Shown: positions 18,901-26,232 of the stretch, in pieces | How the letters are laid out: each line of letters begins with the position of its first letter | Numbering within the stretch: the stretch's first letter is position 1 | Made by a program: the position numbers and the translations under genes | Assembly (NCBI GenBank): GCA_030593295.1 | Contig: JAUVHO010000016.1 | Coordinates: 1 to 40,542, forward strand | From: Methanomassiliicoccales archaeon | GTDB taxonomy: Archaea > Thermoplasmatota > Thermoplasmata > RBG-16-68-12 > SOIM01 | Length of the DNA: 40,542 bases | Direction: 5' to 3' | The notes under the pieces: generated by a model | Told to the model about the DNA's origin: nothing | Databases searched by the model: none | What the model saw: the letters and a program-made list of their open reading frames with translations, nothing else

Positions 18901-20197
18901 AGGAGAACTGGACTGGCAATCTCCAGCCGTGTTCTTGGATGGGGTGAACATCACATCCGTTGCCCAGATACTCATTCCGTTCACCGAGTTCGAAGGAACT
19001 TCCGGATATTGGGACGGGACGATAACCTACACACCGCCCGAGAGGTTGAAGGAGGGCATGCACAGCCTGGATGTCAGCGTCAGGGACCAGACCGGGAACT
19101 TGATAGAAGCCAACTACACATTCGTCATCGATACCCAAGCTCCGTTCCTGAACATCGACGGTCCGCCAAGCTATTCCACCCAGAACGGGATAGCCACCAT
19201 ATCCGGTCACACCGAGGCCGACAAGCCCGTGGTCATAAGGGAGTTCGAAGTTATAGCGGACAACACTGGTTACTTCGAGAAGGACATCGTCCTGGAAGAG
19301 GGGATGAACACCATAGACATCATAGCGATCGACTGGTGGGGAAGGGACGTGGCAGGTAAAACGGTAAGGTCGAACCCCACTTTGGCGGTGCAGACCATCA
19401 TCTACGATACCATTGCCCCAGTGTTCATCGATGTACGGGTGGACGTACCTCGCGATCCGACCACGTTCGAGTTCGTGCCTATCACTGGGATGATAGAGGA
19501 ATCCATAGGAAACGCGACACTGTACGATCCCACGACGGTGGATTTGACCATCAATGGGGAACCGGTCACCATGCTGAGCGATGGGAAGTTCGAGAAGTTG
19601 TTCGCTTTGAGCGAAGGGCTGAACACCTTCCACCTGGTCGCGACGGATGCAGCTGGAAACACGGCGACCCTGAACACGAGCATAACAAAGGACACATCGC
19701 CCCCGTCACTGGTCATTGATGAGGTTCCAACATCCACGGAGGATTCGGAACTGACCATAACGGGAACTGTCGAACCGGGGACCATATTGACGATCAACGG
19801 CAAGTTCGTCAGTGTTGCAACGGATGGATCGTTCCAGGAGAAAGTCTCACTCACTGTGGGACCGAACGTCATAACTGCAGAGGCGGTGGACTCGGCGCAG
19901 AACACCAGGAACATCCAGATCGTAATCGTGAGGGAAGAATCCGACATGTCCCCCTACATCATAATGGCACTTCTGGCGATCATAATCCTGATCCTGGGAT
20001 ACCTTCTCGGATCCAAGTTCAGGAAGCCTGGTGAGCTTCCGGAGGAAGAGGAGATAGAGGAGGCGCCCTTGGTGGAGGAACCCACAGAGGAGGAAGTGGA
20101 AGAGGCTTTGGACGAGGAACCATCAGAGGGAGTTCCAGCACCCGAAGATACGTTGAACCCGCACATCGAAGACGAGCTGATCGGGGAAGAAGGCTGA
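12959..20197 (+). CDS. Giant surface protein: degenerate S8 protease with nested CBM9-like and WD40 domains, Ig-like repeats and C-terminal TM anchor
   Basis: This 2412-residue protein starts at an ATG preceded by GAGGG; the TTG 30 nt upstream lacks such a site. A signal peptide covers about residues 1-30. S8 elements follow, with Asp132 in VNVALIDTGIDLSHPD and His987 in AAHGTRLASL, an extraordinary 855 residues apart. The insert has a beta region, then the first half of a CBM9/DOMON-like fold ending FGVMIDVDNETGG. A WD40-type propeller comes next (about 365-705; FSPDGSMVATVSKDNLVRIW and similar repeats), then the apparent second half (PDFALYVVGG to MEFAIPRVNL). After His, the S8 core resumes (SSRGPTPVGISKPDVMT). 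The oxyanion Asn is replaced (FVGPGGDYG), and the GTS of the nucleophile motif reads GGDVSSAITVG. Three Ig-like repeats precede a TM helix (about 2330-2350) and an acidic tail. It is probably a non-catalytic binding or scaffold protein. Confidence 0.85.
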   Translation: MAMNVRRRTWGTILSVVLMLLMAFPSIVIAPLPVIGELDDETALNEDSIIMDGLSEDISEVGEDIDKSLPDEFEDLEWPEVFYPSGLGGSGALGEGPAGTNSYSSDMLDRHGVNGAWAQGVNGSGVNVALIDTGIDLSHPDLVGTYAIDETILGSVSGEVVVDGVAGVTEAFLANQYVINLDLRNNGAPLVEGIDYEFYDKMGKVVFASPLGSGDKITASYDYTSPYYGWPIAFDPVSMSNFLEQNHTKDTWYANTTQVGPGPFEYSHTLIIDGETEFGGAYERWGSDSRDNFFGAPGGNKKDFDLTQLNLTYDKDFWYFGFPTFMRVDPTNATEDFIPQVTFGVMIDVDNETGGTTTVPEGKLIDTNTSHSDDVLDAEFSPDGSMVATVSKDNLVRIWYASNATRISTMYSHESTKNPPFSVAWSDDGTKIASISKDRLYVWNVGSWGTPVYELVITGGPNLDEYGFSSYLAFSPDNAVVAYGGSGNINFWDFGASSEYFLELSAAPFQVRALAYKPGDPNIIAANLDSWVGSVPPFSYSNTVGVYDLSTATFGPVVNGNEAPPLYALEGHDPIVLSIAWSPAGDRIVSGGRDDMTARIWNVMAETEISSTNALRPVVSVDWSSNNEIAFTTIRWLGANELPILNTMDQNGAPLQSTQGRMSWFSVNWAPDGNSLVTSSADLSARIWDRNLVLLRVLVAQKPDFALYVVGGDRYNKKDAKWESGFLPSTFYVWDDATGWTGTDLKNTTVHWPETPQMEAFQIFGAAQFMEFAIPRVNLTNPTSMAVEMFSVPFNDTHHAQDSVPSDINVFRVPEDGVRAELGKDLNYRNVNTSLSTFTWRAIKFFYTDVALSKSGEFHFGFHPSPILISQLGTIGVLVVDSERPRDYDTVYVDMNVDNIFDSQDVILTRDNPTVLYYDSVIDKNYSGGIMYFISDGFTPIPYSEPYSDRRKETDTEFKNVIPPNGDIVTFIGEFFIDEDTREKAAHGTRLASLIGAQGNWINAEMKGVAPGAKFIVLANTRENIEDSWWFAIQGYDGLAGTGDEAQIVLNAFNYPRVIEKGWDTFSRLADYISIKKSNESSLFVGPGGDYGWGYGTISSPNAAPGIVTVGRASGFDRHYGDVEISSSRGPTPVGISKPDVMTIGLTETLNPLYLPQPENLLKGGDVSSAITVGVLALIYEAYMANFGVFPTATQAKEILMSGCDDMNNDPLSQGAGFINATRSVSVAMGNGGISLSPSTLSFGNFHGTEYPSFTNILSAGDVDVKTFTVINNGNSAISATLDTTIYEKTGEYYLSNYTVADNYALDREIVFWINSSGIFKVADEGAFNIYQQVVPFNATLWNGAELVKITAYSSYETMTNVASVSATGTATYFKNYSYTMDIYDWTMNAMNTSFPSLQYLGDLYHMTEAYNAANVLIGVDPMTNVMEARIKNPASRIDDGLVVSLNAFGDPPDKTYFWEFLIEVYEKTDWPWLVLSPTIIPSISAFSSQTFSATLQVPQTAKVGSYEGSIQVTNGGTGEVTTVPLLANIAITSPNLEFGGVNGTSDLYDNNRIFGGYDKGMRGSTRLSRPYTGDWRFYYFDIPDAGIYKSAGLKLWIEGNWTLKPSDMDFYILGRVGTPDDVSRYGPYFLKVVGKSEEAKEPGFETNTNMSSEVIAFDMKTGLNVLALHGVILNGSKPFEFVFGGGGGWIQVTPPEIKERRAVRYGEKDMRMISNLEFPEGVTATAVGPAITESYKEVEIEQDYQTWWAWDNWGEWLQKGSYTKIINVSNVFILDVHIVGDDKAPDLDLGVFREDDPPDGKLELEEVKDIHYIKIGGTKWDHCSDPDADERVVWINPPDGQYIIKVLGFTIKGKFGHFDIDISMTLGGGEKGYWITETFPNDVIVGTETGIIPYTTVDFTLHWNLAGSTPPGEYGGAVMIGTPSAPAIVIVPVTIIYDPNPPEILSFAISAIGYEIDILTNRTTSHPRPTLQVGLADSSRGELDWQSPAVFLDGVNITSVAQILIPFTEFEGTSGYWDGTITYTPPERLKEGMHSLDVSVRDQTGNLIEANYTFVIDTQAPFLNIDGPPSYSTQNGIATISGHTEADKPVVIREFEVIADNTGYFEKDIVLEEGMNTIDIIAIDWWGRDVAGKTVRSNPTLAVQTIIYDTIAPVFIDVRVDVPRDPTTFEFVPITGMIEESIGNATLYDPTTVDLTINGEPVTMLSDGKFEKLFALSEGLNTFHLVATDAAGNTATLNTSITKDTSPPSLVIDEVPTSTEDSELTITGTVEPGTILTINGKFVSVATDGSFQEKVSLTVGPNVITAEAVDSAQNTRNIQIVIVREESDMSPYIIMALLAIIILILGYLLGSKFRKPGELPEEEEIEEAPLVEEPTEEEVEEALDEEPSEGVPAPEDTLNPHIEDELIGEEG

Positions 20198-20254
20198 AAC
20201 GCCCATTTGCGCACGGGGTCTCGATCCAAAGCGTGTCAGTGGAGAGGGTAGAGA

Positions 20255-20668
20255 ATGATGTCGTTCGTGGAGATTACGAGACTGCCAACCATGCAGACGG
20301 AGTTCTTCGACGGTTTCTGTTGCCTGTTCTATTTCTTCATGATAGTGTTCTGGATAGTCATAGCGATATGGGTGTACGGAGATGCTGAGCGAAGAGGGAT
20401 GTCGGGCATCTTGTGGGCAGTGTTGATATTCCTATTCGGAGTGATAGCAGCAATAATCTACCTTCTGATAAGGAGGGACAAAACGCGAGATGTCTACCGA
20501 CCAACTTACTACGATTCCTATTGGGAACAGCCCCAGGGTGGACCACCCCCTCCTGGACCTCGCCTGACACGCCCGGTCCGATACGCTCCTCCGCAAGCGA
20601 GATACTGTCCGAACTGTGGCAGAAGGCTTGACGAAGAAACGCGCAAGTGTCCATCATGTGACGCCTAG
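20255..20668 (+). CDS. Small membrane protein with two TM helices and a C-terminal zinc ribbon
   Basis: The 137 residues form two hydrophobic helices (about 20-42 and 50-71) joined by a short basic loop (YGDAERRG). A Pro-rich, Tyr-rich linker follows (QPQGGPPPPGP). The end is a zinc ribbon, CPNCGRRLDEETRKCPSC, placed on the cytoplasmic side if both helices span. Many archaea encode such phospholipase_D-nuclease-like or PLDc_N-type two-helix proteins. The role is unknown. It lies 57 nt after the giant surface protein on the same strand and could be co-transcribed with it. GAGAGGGTAGAGA precedes the ATG. Confidence 0.75.
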   Translation: MMSFVEITRLPTMQTEFFDGFCCLFYFFMIVFWIVIAIWVYGDAERRGMSGILWAVLIFLFGVIAAIIYLLIRRDKTRDVYRPTYYDSYWEQPQGGPPPPGPRLTRPVRYAPPQARYCPNCGRRLDEETRKCPSCDA

Positions 20669-20739
20669 AGGGTTCTTCGTCTTCTGTCGACTGAAAAAGA
20701 ATAAAGCGAATGATAGCATCTCCAAATCGGGTGGTCACT

Positions 20740-22008
20740 ATGGACGCATCTGACTTCTCTGGTTTCTACAAGAAGACACCTGATGAGAGATTGAACGTGG
20801 TCAAGGAATTCGCAGAGCTGGACAGCGAGGACATCAAGGTCCTTTCCAGCACAGGTCCTATGGAGATGGAAGAAGTGAACAGGATGATAGAGAACGTCAT
20901 AGGGACCATGCCGCTTCCATTGGGTATCGCGGTCAACTTCAGGATCAACCAGAAGGACTACCTGATACCAATGGCATTGGAGGAGCCCTCAGTGGTCGCG
21001 GCTGCATCGAACGCGGCCAAGATGGCAAGGGAAAAGGGCGGATTCACCACCGAGAGCACTCCACCGGTGATGATAGGTCAGATACAGCTTACGAACGTCG
21101 AGGATGCTGAGGAGGCCAAGAAGACCATCTTGGAGAACAAGGAAGAGATACTGAAGATGGCCAATGAGAGGGATCCCATTCTATTGAAGGTGGGGGGGGG
21201 CGCGAAGGATGTGGAGGCGAGGGTCCTGGACACGATAAGAGGTCCGATGGTCATAGTTCATCTTCTGGTGGACTGCAGAGACGCCATGGGCGCGAACGCC
21301 GTGAACACGATGGCCGAGGGCGTTGCACCCTACATCGAGAGGATAACAGGAGGCAGGGTGTATCTGAGGATAATCTCCAACCTGGCAGATCGCAGAGTAG
21401 CGAAAGCCAAAGCCGTGTTCTCGAAAGAGGCCATTGGCGGGGAGGAAGTGGTCGACGGAATCCTGGAAGCTTACGCATTCGCTGCGGCGGATCCGTACAG
21501 GGCTGCAACTCACAACAAAGGCATAATGAACGGAGTCAGCGCGGTGGTGATCGCCACGGGCAACGACTTCAGGGCGGTCGAGTCGGGGGCGCATTCGTAT
21601 GCCGCTAGATCCGGGAATTACCGCCCCTTGAGCAAGTACGAAAAGAACGAGGACGGCGACCTTATAGGATCAATTGAGATTCCGATGGCTGTGGGACTTG
21701 TGGGCGGAGCGACCGTTGTACATCCCACCGCAAGGAGGAACGTAAAGATACTCGGCGTCAAGTCGGCATCCGAGCTGGGTGAAGTAATGGCCGCGGTGGG
21801 CCTTGCACAGAACTTCGCAGCGATGAGAGCTCTTGCCACCGAAGGCATACAGAGAGGGCACATGTCCCTGCACGCTCGAAACATCGCGGTAGGCGTTGGA
21901 GCGAAGGGAGATGAGGTCGGGATGATCGTCGAGAGACTTATCGCGGAGAAGAAGGTCCAGATGGATCGAGCCGAGGAGATCTTGAAGGAATTGCGCGGTG
22001 AGCACTAG
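20740..22008 (+). CDS. hmgA: Hydroxymethylglutaryl-CoA reductase, class II
   Basis: This enzyme reduces HMG-CoA to mevalonate, the committed step of archaeal lipid synthesis. The 422 residues show [17 protein letters not shown] and [13 protein letters not shown] (catalytic Glu). [14 protein letters not shown] (cofactor/substrate loop), THNKGIMNG (catalytic Lys) and the C-terminal [10 protein letters not shown] (catalytic His) follow. This is the bacterial-type class II form known from Thermoplasmata and Archaeoglobus, not the class I form of most archaea, and its cofactor preference is not readable here. I use the ATG at 20740: GGTGG precedes it and a TATA-like element at 20695-20707 would start transcription after the ATG at 20710. 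A nine-G run near 21192 keeps the frame. Confidence 0.94.
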   Translation: MDASDFSGFYKKTPDERLNVVKEFAELDSEDIKVLSSTGPMEMEEVNRMIENVIGTMPLPLGIAVNFRINQKDYLIPMALEEPSVVAAASNAAKMAREKGGFTTESTPPVMIGQIQLTNVEDAEEAKKTILENKEEILKMANERDPILLKVGGGAKDVEARVLDTIRGPMVIVHLLVDCRDAMGANAVNTMAEGVAPYIERITGGRVYLRIISNLADRRVAKAKAVFSKEAIGGEEVVDGILEAYAFAAADPYRAATHNKGIMNGVSAVVIATGNDFRAVESGAHSYAARSGNYRPLSKYEKNEDGDLIGSIEIPMAVGLVGGATVVHPTARRNVKILGVKSASELGEVMAAVGLAQNFAAMRALATEGIQRGHMSLHARNIAVGVGAKGDEVGMIVERLIAEKKVQMDRAEEILKELRGEH

Positions 22009-22405
22009 GTCTCCGATCTTGTGTAGTACCGTTTTTCGCCTTGTTTATGTATATAGTATATTTTGTCATCTCATATCGCTACTGCATTATCTAATTGCGT
22101 GTCATACTAAACATAGAGAGTTTGAGCAGTGACGGACGATGCGCGGATATCCTTCCATTTAGGTTCTAACATCATAATAATAGATACTATCGTTATAACA
22201 ATTAAGATTAAATGATTATACTAAAAGAACAGGCAGAAATGCCCGAAATCGCACGAAACCTCGAATCTCAACGATTAGGAGGGGGTGTACCGCTCATTTT
22301 CGAGGATCCATGAGAACTTTTCATTCAAACTAAAAAATAATAATGACACGATAAATATCTTTTTATATTCTCGCCACGATACACTGCCTAACGGGATGGG
22401 AAGCG
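22009..22405. other. AT-rich intergenic stretch before the recombinase
   Basis: These 397 bp contain no convincing gene. A T-rich run at 22029-22035 may end hmgA transcription. A 7-bp inverted repeat pairs 22259-22265 (CCTCGAA) with 22299-22305 (TTCGAGG) across 33 nt. A strong TATA-like TTTTTATATT at 22359-22368 sits about 40 bp before the recombinase start. The base composition is visibly more AT-rich than the flanking housekeeping genes, which fits acquired DNA. Confidence 0.5.
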
Positions 22406-23278
22406 TTGAACCGTGCAGCTATCTACTCTAGAGTTTCTACAGAGGATCAAGTCAAGGAAGGTTTCTCATTAGGTGCTCAGAAGGACAGACTAAGGGCGTA
22501 TTGTCAGGCAAAGGGTTGGGAGATCGCCGGGGAATACGTGGACGAAGGGCACTCCGGCAGAGATACAAAGAGGCCAGCTTATCAGAGAATGTTCGAGGAA
22601 AAGGACAACTGGGACACTGTCCTGGTCATCAAGATGGACAGGATCCACAGGAACAGCAAGAACTTCATGGAGATGATGGACGACCTCAAGAAATGGGGCA
22701 AAGAATTCTCGAGCATGCAGGAGTCGTTGGACACGAGCACAGCCATGGGCAGGTTCGTGATGGACATCATCCAGAGGATCGCACAGCTGGAAAGCGAACA
22801 GATCGGTGAGAGAGTGTACATGGGGATGAAGCAGAAGGCTTTGACTGTTGGTGGACCCATGGGAGGATATGCTCCGTTTGGATATGAACGACAAGAAGAC
22901 CGACTGGTGGCAAAAGAAGCCGAGGCCGAGGTGGTGCGCCAGGTATTCGAGGAATGCCTGAAAGGCGAGACCACGCAACGCATCGCCAACCTGCTAAACT
23001 CCAAAGGTGTCGCAAAGAGGAATGATAAGCCCTGGATTAAGCAGTCTGTCGCTTGGATATTGAAGAACCCAGTCTACTGCGGCTTCATGGAGTGGGATGA
23101 TGTAGTGAGAAGAGGTGATCATGAGGCGATAATAGATGTTCGTACATTCAATGAGGTTCAGAAAGAGCTCGTGAAGCGAATCAGGGTCTCTTATCAGAAA
23201 TACGAACCCAGACTGCTGCCTGATGACTTCCCTTCTGCATGTGAGGAGCCTCTAGCAGATGTCGGCGCAGAGCCCTAG
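22406..23278 (+). CDS. Serine recombinase (resolvase N-terminal plus Recombinase domain), short form
   Basis: This 290-residue site-specific recombinase has its catalytic Ser at residue 11 in YSRVSTEDQ, and the resolvase core continues through VLVIKMDRIHRN. A PF07508-like DNA-binding domain follows, roughly residues 150-255 (GGYAPFGYERQED, then TQRIANLLNSKGV and WILKNPVYCG). Large serine integrases are usually 450-600 residues, with a zinc ribbon and coiled coil; both are missing here. The protein is therefore a compact form or a 3'-shortened relic. The start is a TTG at 22406 following GGGATGGGA, with a TATA-like box 40 bp upstream. It sits alone in an AT-rich island between housekeeping genes. 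Confidence 0.87.
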   Translation: MNRAAIYSRVSTEDQVKEGFSLGAQKDRLRAYCQAKGWEIAGEYVDEGHSGRDTKRPAYQRMFEEKDNWDTVLVIKMDRIHRNSKNFMEMMDDLKKWGKEFSSMQESLDTSTAMGRFVMDIIQRIAQLESEQIGERVYMGMKQKALTVGGPMGGYAPFGYERQEDRLVAKEAEAEVVRQVFEECLKGETTQRIANLLNSKGVAKRNDKPWIKQSVAWILKNPVYCGFMEWDDVVRRGDHEAIIDVRTFNEVQKELVKRIRVSYQKYEPRLLPDDFPSACEEPLADVGAEP

Positions 23279-23522
23279 AAATCGGTGGATTCTAACACAA
23301 ACACCGTCTAGTTCGGACTGCGGGACTAGACTATCATGCTCAAAACACCTCCGACTATGTATAGATTCCATAGTTCTATGCGTATTATGTGACTTAATAT
23401 AATCTATAGTGATGTGGGTTCTATGTGGTTTATGTTTTCAATACAGTAAAATAGAATCTACAAGAGACATAACAAACATAAAACAATAAATACCAATAAT
23501 TCTATACACGCGCCGGGATAGG
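23279..23522. other. AT-rich non-coding stretch downstream of the recombinase
   Basis: The 244 bp hold no gene. They include the hairpin at 23306-23331 and several short TTCTATG/CATAG-type words (for example CTATG...CATAG near 23355-23374). At 23486-23494 a TATA-like AATAAATAC lies upstream of the small protein gene. It could contain an attachment site for the recombinase, but I saw no long direct repeat shared with 22009-22405. Confidence 0.4.
23306..23331. repeat. Inverted repeat (9-bp stem, 8-nt loop) just after the recombinase gene
   Basis: GTCTAGTTC (23306-23314) pairs with GGACTAGAC (23323-23331), with one G-T pair. No U-run follows, so it is not a simple terminator. A recombinase binding site or a messenger 3' hairpin are both possible. 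Confidence 0.55.
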
Positions 23523-23675
23523 ATGCCCAAAACCCCAAAAAAGGACCTAACGAGCATACAACTCTCAACAACAACGAGAGACCGGCTCTACAGATTGAAG
23601 TTCCGCAAGACATACGATGAGTTCCTGCAAGAACTGTGCGATCTGTTCGAAGAATCACAAGAGGAGGAAGAGTAG
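23523..23675 (+). CDS. Small ribbon-helix-helix-like protein (50 aa)
   Basis: The gene encodes 50 residues: MPKTPKKDLTSIQLSTTTRD leads into RLYRLKFRKTYDEFLQELC and an acidic tail EESQEEEE. The pattern (beta strand TSIQLS, then TRDRLYRLK, then TYDEFLQEL) is that of short archaeal ribbon-helix-helix or antitoxin-like proteins, which bind DNA as dimers. No toxin-like gene is adjacent. GGGATAGG abuts the ATG, and a TATA-like box lies about 33 bp upstream. It probably belongs to the same acquired island as the recombinase and may regulate it or be a leftover of a toxin-antitoxin pair. Confidence 0.6.
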   Translation: MPKTPKKDLTSIQLSTTTRDRLYRLKFRKTYDEFLQELCDLFEESQEEEE

Positions 23676-23813
23676 AGCCGGTGCCCACACCCCATTTCAT
23701 CTGAACACTTCACTAATGAAACAGACAACGATATTCAATAATTTATTCTATCTAACAACTTAACAACCAAGTTCGCAACAATCTTATTGTATCCTTTCGT
23801 CCTTTTCCCCACA

Positions 23814-25214
23814 ATGATCGATTGGGCCGAGAAGTACCGCCCTCAAACGCTCGCTGACATAGCAGGAAACTCGCAGGCAATCAACCAAGTGAGACGCTGG
23901 GCCGAGAGCTGGGATCACAAGGTCCCTGCAAAGAAAGCCTTGGTTCTCGCCGGTGACCCAGGGATAGGGAAGACATCCGCGGCACTAGCACTGGCAAGAG
24001 ACTTCGGCTGGACAGTTGTGGAGATGAACGCATCGGACAAGAGGAACGCCAAGGCTGTCAGGGACATCGCCCTAAGAGGAGCCGTTGCTGAAACATTCAC
24101 AGACGACGGGAGATACATCTCAATCAGGGAGGGAGGCAGAAAGCTCGTCGTATTAGATGAGGCGGACAACCTGTTCGGCAAGGAGGACATGGGGGGTGTG
24201 GGTGCGATATCCGAGGTCCTCAGGAACACCAAGCAACCAATAATACTGATCGTCAACGACCTTTACGGATTGACCAGGAGATCCTCAGCAATTAAGAGGG
24301 AATGCACCATAATCCGATTCAGAAAACCCAATACCTCGTCCGTGGTGAGGGTGCTCAGGGACATCGTGCGCAACGAGGGTGTGAAGGTTGCCGAGGAGGC
24401 GCTGCATCATGTCGCTGAGAGGAACCAGGGCGACCTGAGATCGGCCATAAACGATCTGCAATCTCTGGTGGAAGGGAGGGAAGAGGTCCGCATAGACGAC
24501 GTGACCGCTCTGGGGTACCGGGACAGGACCAAGGACATCTACCAGACCCTGTCAAGCATCTTCAGGTCGACCACTTGCAAGAAGTCGAGGGAAAGCGTAT
24601 TCCAGCTGGACGAACCGCCTGATTATGTGCTCCTTTGGATAGACCACAACCTCCCATATGATTACAGGGACCCCGAGGACCTGGAAAGAGCGTACGATGC
24701 CCTCTCCCGGGCGGACGTCTACCTGGGAAGGGTCAATCGACTCAAGTACTACGGCCTGTGGAGCTATGCGACGGACATGATGTCCTGCGGGGTCTCGATG
24801 GCAAGAAAGGGCAGGTACACGGGCGGAAGATACAACTTCCCGACCTGGCTGGCCAAGATGTCGAGGTCAAGAAGCATACGCAACACCATCAACAGCATAA
24901 ACACCAAGATTGCTAAGCACTGCCACACTTCACCAAACATTGCGTCAAGGGACATCTTCGACACGTTCAGGTTCCTGTTCAAGAGCGATCTTGACTTCAG
25001 GATACGGATAACCGAGAAGCTCGATTTCAGCGAGAGAGAGGCAGCTTTCCTTTTGGAGGAGAAGGACGACTCGTCGGTGGTAAGGCACCTGATGGATGCC
25101 ATAAGCAAGATGAAGAGCAAGGAGAAGGACGAGAAGGAGATATTCGCCGATTACGAGAAGAAGGACAAGGCCCACAGGCACCGGAAGGTCCAGAAGAGCC
25201 TGGGCGAGTACTGA
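23814..25214 (+). CDS. rfcL: Replication factor C large subunit
   Basis: This AAA+ subunit belongs to the clamp loader that opens PCNA at primer ends. The 466-residue protein starts MIDWAEKYRPQTLADIAGN, typical of the family. It has Walker A GDPGIGKTS (about 47-55), Walker B LVVLDEAD (about 111-118) and sensor 1 IILIVNDLYGL. The C-terminal domain is alpha-helical and ends in a Lys-rich tail. The final residues QKSLGEY resemble a PCNA-interacting peptide (QxxLxxY). I place the start at 23814, since the upstream TTG at 23787 lies inside a TATA-like ATCTTATTGTATCC (23781-23794) about 27 bp from the ATG. This fits leaderless transcription. Taw1 follows after 45 nt with its own promoter. Confidence 0.95.
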   Translation: MIDWAEKYRPQTLADIAGNSQAINQVRRWAESWDHKVPAKKALVLAGDPGIGKTSAALALARDFGWTVVEMNASDKRNAKAVRDIALRGAVAETFTDDGRYISIREGGRKLVVLDEADNLFGKEDMGGVGAISEVLRNTKQPIILIVNDLYGLTRRSSAIKRECTIIRFRKPNTSSVVRVLRDIVRNEGVKVAEEALHHVAERNQGDLRSAINDLQSLVEGREEVRIDDVTALGYRDRTKDIYQTLSSIFRSTTCKKSRESVFQLDEPPDYVLLWIDHNLPYDYRDPEDLERAYDALSRADVYLGRVNRLKYYGLWSYATDMMSCGVSMARKGRYTGGRYNFPTWLAKMSRSRSIRNTINSINTKIAKHCHTSPNIASRDIFDTFRFLFKSDLDFRIRITEKLDFSEREAAFLLEEKDDSSVVRHLMDAISKMKSKEKDEKEIFADYEKKDKAHRHRKVQKSLGEY

Positions 25215-25259
25215 CCTGCCGTAGCAAAACAATTTATCTTCAATCACCGATTGTGCCGT

Positions 25260-26186
25260 GTGGACTCAGATACCAGAAGGCTGTTCGAGAGACAGGGATA
25301 CAAGATAGTGGGCACCCACAGCGGCGTCAAGCTCTGCCACTGGCTTAGGCAGAAACTACTCCACGGAAGACGCTGCTACAAGGAACAGTTCTACGGTATT
25401 GAATGCCACAGATGCCTTCAGATGAGCCCCACGTTGGAGCAGTGCAATCAGAACTGCCTCTTCTGCTGGAGGATCCAGAACTTCCCGGGATGGGATTTCG
25501 AAAGTGTTGATGAACCTGAGTATATACTGCAGAACGCCATCGAGGCGCAGAGGTCCCTGGTTTCCGGTTTCAAGGGTGACGAAAGGTGCGATATCGAGAT
25601 GTGGGAGGAGTCCAGGAATCCCAACCAGGTGGCAATCTCCCTTACTGGAGAACCAACATTGTATCCAAGACTGGGCGAGTTCATACGGCTATGCAAAGAC
25701 AGGGGGATGACCACGTTTCTGGTGACCAATGGAACGACTCCAGAAGTGCTGGAGAATCTAGATCCACTACCAACTCAACTCTACGTGACAGTAGCCGCAC
25801 CGAATCCTGAAATCCATGGGAAGCTGTGCGCACCCATCGGCGAGAGGAGCTGGGAGAGGTTGAACAGAACACTGGAACTGCTTCCTTCGCTTGACACTCG
25901 GACTGTGGTCCGTCTAACCCTGGTGGACGGGTGGAACATTGGATGGGAGGATCAGTACTCGAAGCTCATTAAGAAAGCGGAGCCTGACTTCGTGGAGTCA
26001 AAGGCATACGTTTTCGTCGGCGCTTCCAGGGAGAGACTGAGCATAGAGAACATGCCATTGCATGAGACGGTGAAGGACTTCAGCAGGAGACTGGCCTCCA
26101 AGCTGGGATACGAGATCATTGACGAGAAGTCTGACAGCAGGGTCGTCCTCTTGAGCTCGGGGAAGGCTTCGCCGAAGATCGCCTAG
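25260..26186 (+). CDS. taw1: 4-demethylwyosine synthase Taw1/TYW1
   Basis: This radical SAM enzyme builds the tricyclic 4-demethylwyosine base at G37 of tRNA-Phe from m1G and pyruvate. The archaeal signature FYGIECHRCLQMSP and the cluster motif CNQNCLFCW are present. With a GTG start at 25260 the radical SAM Cys fall at 62, 66 and 69 and three further Cys at 26, 39 and 52. This is the numbering I recall for the two [4Fe-4S] clusters of the Pyrococcus abyssi enzyme. A TATA-like ACAATTTATCTTC (25228-25240) about 25 bp upstream supports this leaderless start; a TTG at 25251 is the alternative. Later motifs include SLTGEPTLYPRLGEF and FLVTNGTTPEVL. Length (308 aa) is normal. Confidence 0.94.
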   Translation: MDSDTRRLFERQGYKIVGTHSGVKLCHWLRQKLLHGRRCYKEQFYGIECHRCLQMSPTLEQCNQNCLFCWRIQNFPGWDFESVDEPEYILQNAIEAQRSLVSGFKGDERCDIEMWEESRNPNQVAISLTGEPTLYPRLGEFIRLCKDRGMTTFLVTNGTTPEVLENLDPLPTQLYVTVAAPNPEIHGKLCAPIGERSWERLNRTLELLPSLDTRTVVRLTLVDGWNIGWEDQYSKLIKKAEPDFVESKAYVFVGASRERLSIENMPLHETVKDFSRRLASKLGYEIIDEKSDSRVVLLSSGKASPKIA

Positions 26187-26232
26187 ATACCCATTTTTAT
26201 ACTTGCACTAACATCTTCCAATCGGGTACGCC

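Noticed and set aside
18893-19633. 246-codon open frame antisense to the Ig-like repeats of the giant surface protein
   Set aside because: Complement of a coding region with no family pattern; the sense frame has clear domain structure.
21191-21200. Nine-G homopolymer in hmgA as a frameshift
   Set aside because: The frame continues correctly on both sides (KVGGGAKD), so no disruption is seen.
22009-23813. CRISPR array or long attachment-site direct repeats around the recombinase
   Set aside because: Only short scattered words recur; no regular repeat-spacer pattern and no shared long direct repeat were visible.
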